Source of the DNA: Chrysoperla carnea
Lineage: Eukaryota > Arthropoda > Insecta > Neuroptera > Chrysopidae
DNA: 64,000 nt
Assembly: GCF_905475395.1 (NCBI RefSeq)
Contig: NC_058337.1
Span: forward strand, 16,108,983 to 16,172,982
Direction of reading: 5' to 3'
Made by a program: the position numbers and the translations under genes. Positions 57,298-64,000 of the stretch are shown one piece after another. How positions within the stretch are numbered: position 1 is the stretch's first letter; each line of letters begins with the position of its first letter. The notes under the pieces are model-generated. The model made no database searches. It was not told the DNA's origin and worked only from the letters and a program-made list of their open reading frames with translations.

Positions 57298-58130
57298 ATA
57301 GAATTTTTGAGGGAAATCACATTTTTGGGGCGAAGCCCGGACTTTTTTGTTACGTTAGGGTGGTCAAGAATGAGTTTAAATTGATGCTAGCCTATGTGAG
57401 CAGGCCATCGTCCCAATTTCCAAAGTTTTCGTAAATGAAAACGTTGTAGGTTACACTGAAATGAAGCCACTCTCGAAGTTTCGTAAGAGTGTTAGTCACG
57501 AAATCATACCCCCCTCTGTACTGTAGACTATATATAAATGTAATAGCTACTTAATTTCCTCTAATTTTGAAATTTTACGATGCTCACATTGCAATAATTC
57601 CATACCGGCATATATGGTCATTTTACTCTCAAATAGCATTATTAATGTTTTACAGGCACATAAACAGCTTTTAAATAACTCTGTATACGTTTTGTTCGGG
57701 ATTGCGCAACTTTGACGATCCCTTGCACGAGAATAACGAGTCATAGTAAACAACTTTTAAGACAAATTACCTGTTATTACCTGCTATTCTGTCTATAACT
57801 TTCATCAAGACTTTTTTTTCCATTCCTTTCCCGAAAATGCTTAAATCGCGAAAGGAAAATTATTTGTCTCAAATTTTTCACTAACTTTTCAGTAGATTGT
57901 TTAATATGTGACTTACGCGAATACGCATGGGACCTTTAGTCTCTACAAAAATGCTTTCGGCATTTTTTTCGCTAAAATCAATAGTGTAGCAATTTTTGCA
58001 AAAAAACAAACTCACCCCTTCAAACCAAGATGGCAACCTTTCCCCAAGTGGTAGCACCCTCGCCTTTTAAAATTTTAACTTATCTTTGACCACCCAAAAA
58101 TGCGATTTACTCTATAGAATTTCGGCTAGG
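57298..58130. repeat. Degenerate inverted-repeat element
   Basis: The left end (AATTTTTGAGGGAAATCACATTTTTGGGG, then GGGTGGTCAAGAATGAGTT) pairs with the inverse of the right end (GACCACCCAAAAATGCGATTTACTC). An insert separates the two blocks in the left arm. A 68-codon - strand frame inside (57547-57753) is not recognisable. Confidence 0.5.
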
Positions 58131-61100
58131 ATTACTGTATTAAGTTGTATACCTATAATAATAATGTATAACGAAAGAATTTAAAAAAATTTTATTTCAT
58201 GATCAAAAACAAAATGTTAAATAAACTTTTTACTTAAATCGTAAAATATTTATTACTATTCGTTACCAAATAATTTTTAATTTTTAATAAGTAAATTTAG
58301 TTGATGTTTCAATAAGAATGCAAAACTTAAATTTTGCATATTTTTAATGAAATAAATAGTACATATTTAATAATAACTTACGGAGTTAATTGTTTAGATA
58401 GTTTACTAGTGCAGAATTTAATTTTGTTTTTGGGCCACAGTCATTAGGAGCTTGGAGCTAAAATTTTTGTTTCGACCTATTCGAGGGGAAAATTTGTCGC
58501 ATTCAACGCTCTGTCGGCTATGATTGCAAGTGTGCAATGGAATTTACATAGACATATAAAAGACGCATTCGCCTGTATACATACTATGTTTTACGTAACA
58601 AATTCCGAGCATCGGATGACCTGGGATTTGATTTAACGCAAACATGTATTTTAATATAACTAAGAATAGGTATTTTAACATTATTATATTCGTTGAATGC
58701 GTAGTAGGTGGAAGGTACAACTGAATCTATCTAAGCGATGTAATCTTATAAAACTTACAATTAGTTATGCCTTTTATTTAAATTAGGACTATTTTCAATT
58801 GTTTACATGTAAATGGTACCTAAGGTGAATGTCAAATTTAAATTATTGAAAAATAACAATTAACTGAACTTTTTGCATTAGAAATTGTGAAAATAACAGA
58901 TAGAGCGGGCGCTGGGTGGGGTTGAGTGTGCAAAATATGAGTACCGCATTTTGTCAATTGATTCTTGATCAGAAAAGTTTATAGATTAATATTCTGGATC
59001 TTGCCAGAAACCCCATTGATCCAAATTTTGCATACCCCCCAACCTCCACAGAAACAGTAAAATGACATTTTTATAAAAAACAATTCTTTTTTTTTATTCG
59101 TCTCAATCCGATCAACAGAAGCAGAGATATTGTTCAAAATCGCGTGTAGAAAGTCACACGGAACGTTTTGGAACCAGAAAACTTCTTTCCATGCTTTTAA
59201 CAACGAGAGAAATCTATTTAAAAAAAATTTGCCTTCTCTCGAAACTTTCCGAATTGATTATCAAAATCCGGTAGATTTACCCCACTAATTTTAAAGTAAA
59301 TTATATAGTTGCAGACTTTTTTAAAGTTAGAGGGTACGGTTACGGCTCTCCTCTAGAATGTATTATATAATGTATAGACTTAATTTAAAAACATGAAAAA
59401 AATATATATGCTTATGGGTTGAGTGATTTCATTATAACTCTGTTTCCTCTGATGAGAAGATGATCTAATATTACTATAGAGACAAATAGAATATAATATT
59501 GTTTCTTCGAACCAATAATTAGATGCGGTACATAATTATACATAATAGAATGCAGATGCAAATGCAGTATTCTTATACTATTTATATATAAAATTACATA
59601 AAGTTTTAATTCTCTTTTGTTAAATAGTCTTTGACCATGACTTTTAAAATAGATTCTTTACAAATTGAGGAGAATGCTTATGGATATACATTTTATGTTC
59701 AAATGGTTAGTAATTTTTTTGTAAAGATTATACAATTTCGAGGTTTGTCATGCTAAGAAATTTACGAAGGAATTTATTACGCCTATTTAATTATTTAAAA
59801 AATTTTTTGCTAAAAACTTTACCAACCACTTTAAATGATAATATATTAAATATCATCATTATAAACCAGGGTTAAAATTTGGCGAGAAGTTATTTATGAA
59901 GCTCGAATAGTAATATTTTCAAATCATTCAATGCACTGAATATTTTCCAAAAATTTTTCGAATGATTTAATATACATATTTTATAAAAGGTAATCTGTCG
60001 AAAAAATTAATTGGATTTCAGTCATTTTTATCATCGAAATATATTAATATTAGACTTGCTAAGAAACTTCCAGATATATTCTAAGAATTCCGATCAAACT
60101 TAAAGCCTTCAATGCCAAAATTTTATCCTTAGTAGGTACTAAAATGGATCTAAAAAGTCTAGATATAGAAAACACTATGTATTTGAGAATTGGCTTAATG
60201 CAAATGCATCCTTTTTACGAGTTGAAAGTAAAAGATACAATAATAATAAAAATAACACTGTATTTGAACTGTGGTGTTAACAATTAACCCGACAATATAA
60301 ATAATCCGCCGTTCTAAACAACCCGACGATATATGCATTACAACGGTTCACTCACATACAGTACTATCTTAAAAACAAATGTAATCTAGATAATTTTAAA
60401 AAGAAATAAATAATATCGTTTTATATTACTTGTTACTACGGTAACAATTGATTGTAACTATATAAACATCGCACAATGTGCGATACCGTCAGATTACAAT
60501 ACAGACTCTTTAAGTTAATATCAAATTTTATGATCTAACGGAAAAACATTAAAATAAAAGTATTGTGAACTATATTGTATTTTTATGTAGAAAAAAACTT
60601 AACAGTAAAAATTCGTATACGTATTTGAGTATAGACAGTTCATTTATTCATTACACAAATTTGATTACGTTAAGCCCGCTACAGAATCTTTGAAATGTTG
60701 TTAAAAGAAGCTTATTTTACGTAGGAATATTTTTTAACTGTGTATACTTCATATTTATGTGAAAACGGACTAAAAACCATAATATGTTCGTAGCGCGAAA
60801 ATTACTGGATAAAAATTTTTGTGGCCGTGAGAGCTTTTGATCAGAATGATGAAAAGAATATTTTAGGATGGGGTTCAAAAATTTTCAGAGGAAGCCATTT
60901 TCCTATCTAATATCGCGAGGTTCTTTCAAGAAGGCATCAATTTTTTCTACGCAAATATTTAATTTGACTGTATTAATGTACCTACTTATATTCTATTTTT
61001 ATAGGCTACCTATTGACCAAAGTGTACGTACGACATGTTACATTTCTCTGATGTATTAGGTATTTATATCGACAACTAGTGACTGACTAACTTACTTTGT

Positions 61101-61157
61101 TTTAAATGAACGAGTTTCAAATACTTTACATAGCAACCAACCGTATTCATTTTATAA
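58131..61157. other. Intergenic, mostly nothing recognised
   Basis: No gene is supported. A short frame MTFKIDSLQIEENAYGYTFY then VQM begins at an ATG with a CC lead (59637) and meets a GTTAGT donor-like site at 59706, but no partner exon was found. A 17-bp palindrome (ATCGCACA-A-TGTGCGAT) lies at 60468-60484. Confidence 0.4.
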
Positions 61158-61310
61158 TAGTACTAGCTGTGAACTACCCGCTTTGCTGGGCAACATCCCC
61201 ACTTTCACCCCTCCCCCCCATATCCTCTTGCGTCGTGTTTACAGTTTTGAAATGTATCCTTCTTGCTCTTTTATTTAATACTCCACTTTGGTATATTTGA
61301 AAATATACAA
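61158..61310 (+). repeat. Truncated third copy of the TACTAGC repeat
   Basis: TACTAGCTGTGAACTACCCG, then CTTTGCTGGGCAACATCCCC and a C-rich stretch, match the first part of the tandem pair at 62340. The rest is missing or has diverged. Confidence 0.55.
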
Positions 61311-61574
61311 TTATTCATCTCGAAAAAAAACTATCCTTGAAGCTGGTTGTATATCTTGTCAATATTTGAGGTTAATCGATGCACAACTTTTTAAGTTTTT
61401 GAAGCACTTCTCTTTCAACCCCTATTTTAACCCGTTACTATATTATGCAAGTTTTATGTATAAAAACCTTGCTATTGAATCACTTTATTTGATTAAAATC
61501 CGTTGCCTAGTTTTAAAGATCTAAGCATACATAGGGACATGAGGGATATGTTAGGTGCAGACTATGTATTGATG

Positions 61575-61918
61575 ACTAGGTTTATACCATGAAGGTTATA
61601 AGAAGGAGAACGATCGCTATAGAAAATATTGTCCCCGAAATATGGATAAAATAAGTGAGGCGCTGCGACCGCTAAGTAGTATCAATAAAAGCGGGCTGTT
61701 GTGCGCTAATTTGAAATGATATATCAATTTGTACATTATGCAACTAACTTCATCTACTTGTACTCATAAACAGCTAACTTCGCAGATACTACTTCTTGAT
61801 GACAGCGCGGCTGGTGGCTGAAAAATGAACTATAAATTCTACAAATTTTCAGGGACAGACGCGCTAATGCTTTTACACGTAGCGATCGTTCTCCTTCTTT
61901 ATAACCTTCATGGTTTAT
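61575..61918. mobile_element. Foldback element with 14-bp flanking duplication
   Basis: Inverted arms of about 40 bases: CCATGAAGGTTATAAGAAGG and AGAACGATCGCTA on the left are mirrored with one base difference on the right. ACTATGTATTGATG flanks the element on both sides (61561-61574 and 61919-61932). It has no coding capacity. Confidence 0.7.
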
Positions 61919-62339
61919 ACTATGTATTGATGCAAATAAAGTAATGATTAAGCCGAATCCAAAGAATTATACATATTGAAGTTGTCGAGTTTTACTGTAG
62001 TAAAAATTTGACCAAAATAACAAAATAAACATAAAAATTTTGTTTACAAAATTTTGGTCAGTGTTTAACGATTCCGAGAGTGGAAAAATGTTTTTGGAGG
62101 ATGTGGATGTCGAAGGGTTGGAAAATCAACTTTCTTGACTTGGCGGCTATTGAACCAGATTTGTTGTTAAATCAAATTTTATGTTGAGGCAGTGTAGGGC
62201 CCGAATAAAGATTTTTTCAGGCCATCTCTGGACTTTCCCAAATTAGTTGACAATGTGCTATAATCCATACTATAATCTATCACTATTTCATACTATAACA
62301 AACATCCGTCCATCCATCCAAACTTTCAGGATTATGATA

Positions 62340-63273
62340 TACTAGCTTGATACGGGCACGCTTTGCTGGGATTAAAAGTAAAGTCAACTGTGATTGTGCT
62401 TCCACCTCTCTTGCTCTCATTTATCCCCCTTCCATAATACTCGAAACAGGGGTGGGGATTGTTTTTCACAGATAAAATATATGTACAGATTTAAATTTTT
62501 TTTAAAATGTTATATAGTCTTAATTTCATTGAGTGTATCAGAAATGGTAATCATTAGTTGCATCTAGTGCAGCATTTATAGAAATCTTTAATTTATGGTC
62601 CAAAATAATGCTAATAGATGACGTAGTGAAAAGTTATAGTCTAAATTTAATTTCTTTAATTTTTTTGGTTTTTGTTAATATATCTTTCTAAATTATAGCT
62701 CATGTGCTATTCTGGTGTATGAGCTATAGTATTGTTAAGTTTCATTCTAATCCATTCAATAGTTATTGCGCGAAAGCGCAAAACACAAAACTAAAACAAA
62801 CAAACATCCATAATTTTACATTTATAATATATACTAGCGTGATACCCACCCGCTTCGCTGGGTTTAAAAGAAAAGATTGATAAAGACCACCGTGTTATAG
62901 CCTCCACCTCTCTTGCTCTCACTTATCCCCTTTCTATAACACTCGAAATAATGGTAGAGATTGTTTTACACAGGTAAAATATATGTATGGTTTTCTATTT
63001 TTTTAAATATAAAATAGTCATAATTCATTTAGTATATCAGAAAAGATGATGGGCCATGCCCATGAAATGTTTTATATTGACTATTTTTACAGAAATCTGT
63101 AATTTATGGTAATGTCAAATTAAATTAAATTTTTTTTTTAAATATAGCTCATGTGTTATTCTAATGTATGAGCTATATTATTATTAAGTTTCATTCAAAT
63201 CCTTTCATTAGTTTCGGCGTGAAAGCGTAACAAACAAACAAACATCCTTACTTTCACATTTATAATATATAGG
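62340..63273 (+). repeat. Two tandem copies of a 'TACTAGC' retrotransposon-like repeat
   Basis: Copies at 62340-62831 and 62832-63273 each begin TACTAGC(T/G)TGATAC and CGCTT(T/C)GCTGGG. They continue with CCACCTCTCTTGCTCTCA and end in CGCGAAAGCGCAAAAC- or GCGTGAAAGCGTAAC-type sequence, then CAAACAAACATCC and CATTTATAATATATA. The 'TACTAGC...CGCTTCGCTGGG' start is common in insect genomes. Head-to-tail tandem copies without intervening DNA are noted separately. Confidence 0.7.
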
Positions 63274-64000
63274 GATAGGGATATCAGATAACGAGTTCAA
63301 TATTGCACTGTCGAGTACAAGGTTTGAAAAATGACATATGTATGGCGTAATGATGGCAATTCAATAAATATGTATACAAATATTAATGATAATTTAGTTT
63401 AAAATGCACAATTATGGAGATATGGAGGCCTATAAGGTTTTTCTCAAAATGTCGGCATTTCCCCCCTCCATAATTGTAAGATTTTGTGCATTTACATTCA
63501 GTAACTGATACTGAACCTATTTAAAAAAATAACTTCTGTAATCTGCATTAATTAGATATTTTGCTGACACACACATACTTACATATATTTTCTCAAATAC
63601 CACATACACAAAAGTACCACACACACACACATCGCCCATACACTCATACTTAAAAATATCTTTTTTATGTTATTTTCGCACTATGGGCACATTAAAACGT
63701 AAAGATATCTAATATATAATATTTTTAATACCGATTTTCGGACGAAATCAGTAAGTTTCTATCAGAAAGTTAATGAGATGTGAACAATATTAAAATACAA
63801 GTTACAAGTACACAAAAAACGTGCGGTTGAAACTCACTAAATAAATATAAAATATCAATCAAAGTGCACTTTGAGTTCAATTACGTATTTTTTGGCAATG
63901 TTTGCCCTCAGACAGTGAGACAATTTATATACAGTCTCATTAACACAAGTTAAGTTGTTTGCAATGAAGTTATACACTAAAAGCAGGAGTAGCAAGTAAC
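63274..64000. other. Window end, no gene seen
   Basis: AT-rich DNA with a short (CA)n tract near 63620. No frame or repeat boundary is recognised. Confidence 0.5.

Noticed and set aside
59637..59705. 23-codon first exon (MTFKIDSLQIEENAYGYTFY...)
   Set aside because: It has a good start context and a donor-like GTTAGT, but with no partner exon or recognised product it is most likely chance.
1..64000. CRISPR arrays, bacterial operons, riboswitches, rRNA or intact tRNA genes
   Set aside because: No regularly spaced identical repeats, no Shine-Dalgarno-led gene clusters, and the only tRNA-like sequences are SINE heads.

Overview
This 64-kb window is AT-rich animal nuclear DNA, most likely from an insect. 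The intron–exon structure is GT–AG with short exons, and the best-recognised gene is an insect-type stathmin. The mobile DNA is also insect-like: R1- and RTE-type non-LTR remnants, a DUF4817-type transposase remnant, a hAT MITE, pogo/Tigger-like repeats, and a short (TAACC)n tract that matches the insect telomere repeat. I cannot name the order or species. Nothing bacterial, organellar or viral was recognised.

Four protein-coding genes can be assembled by joining exons whose phases and splice sites agree. (1) A stathmin gene on the + strand, at least five coding exons from 17313 to 24487, lacking a recognised first coding exon; a CpG-richer patch at about 15700-16000 is a possible promoter or 5' exon. 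(2) A two-exon PET117-like cytochrome c oxidase assembly factor on the + strand, 29203-29504. (3) A four-exon Nse4 (SMC5/6 kleisin) gene on the - strand, 37507 to 32420. (4) A three-exon atypical dual-specificity phosphatase of the DUSP14/18/21 group on the - strand, 51083 to 43376. PET117 and Nse4 converge. The genes do not form a pathway: their jobs are microtubule regulation, mitochondrial complex IV assembly, chromosome maintenance and protein dephosphorylation.

The rest is intronic and intergenic sequence packed with decayed repeats. 1-15 kb holds foldback MITEs (5.1, 10.7 and 11.6 kb), a 1.3-kb element with repeated subterminal motifs (6.5-7.8 kb), and members of several dispersed families. 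16.6-25.7 kb holds a MITE and RT remnants inside stathmin introns, a 0.7-kb hairpin element, and a mariner-like element downstream. 32.9-34.9 kb (Nse4 intron 3 and the region just downstream of the gene) and 40-45 kb are rich in long inverted repeats. 46.7-50.1 kb (DUSP introns) holds a Tigger-like MITE, two poly-C tracts and a 0.55-kb dispersed repeat. 51.7-54.2 kb is a knot of two interleaved inverted-repeat elements with a tRNA-derived SINE and a hAT MITE whose target-site duplication is perfect. 61-63.3 kb holds a foldback with a 14-bp flanking duplication and a tandem pair of 'TACTAGC' repeats.

I found no convincing new multi-gene system. The most interesting points are the interleaved transposons, a small poly(A)-tailed retrocopy with a 25-bp duplication, the foldback with an unusually long target duplication, and two or three short coding-looking segments of unknown identity.
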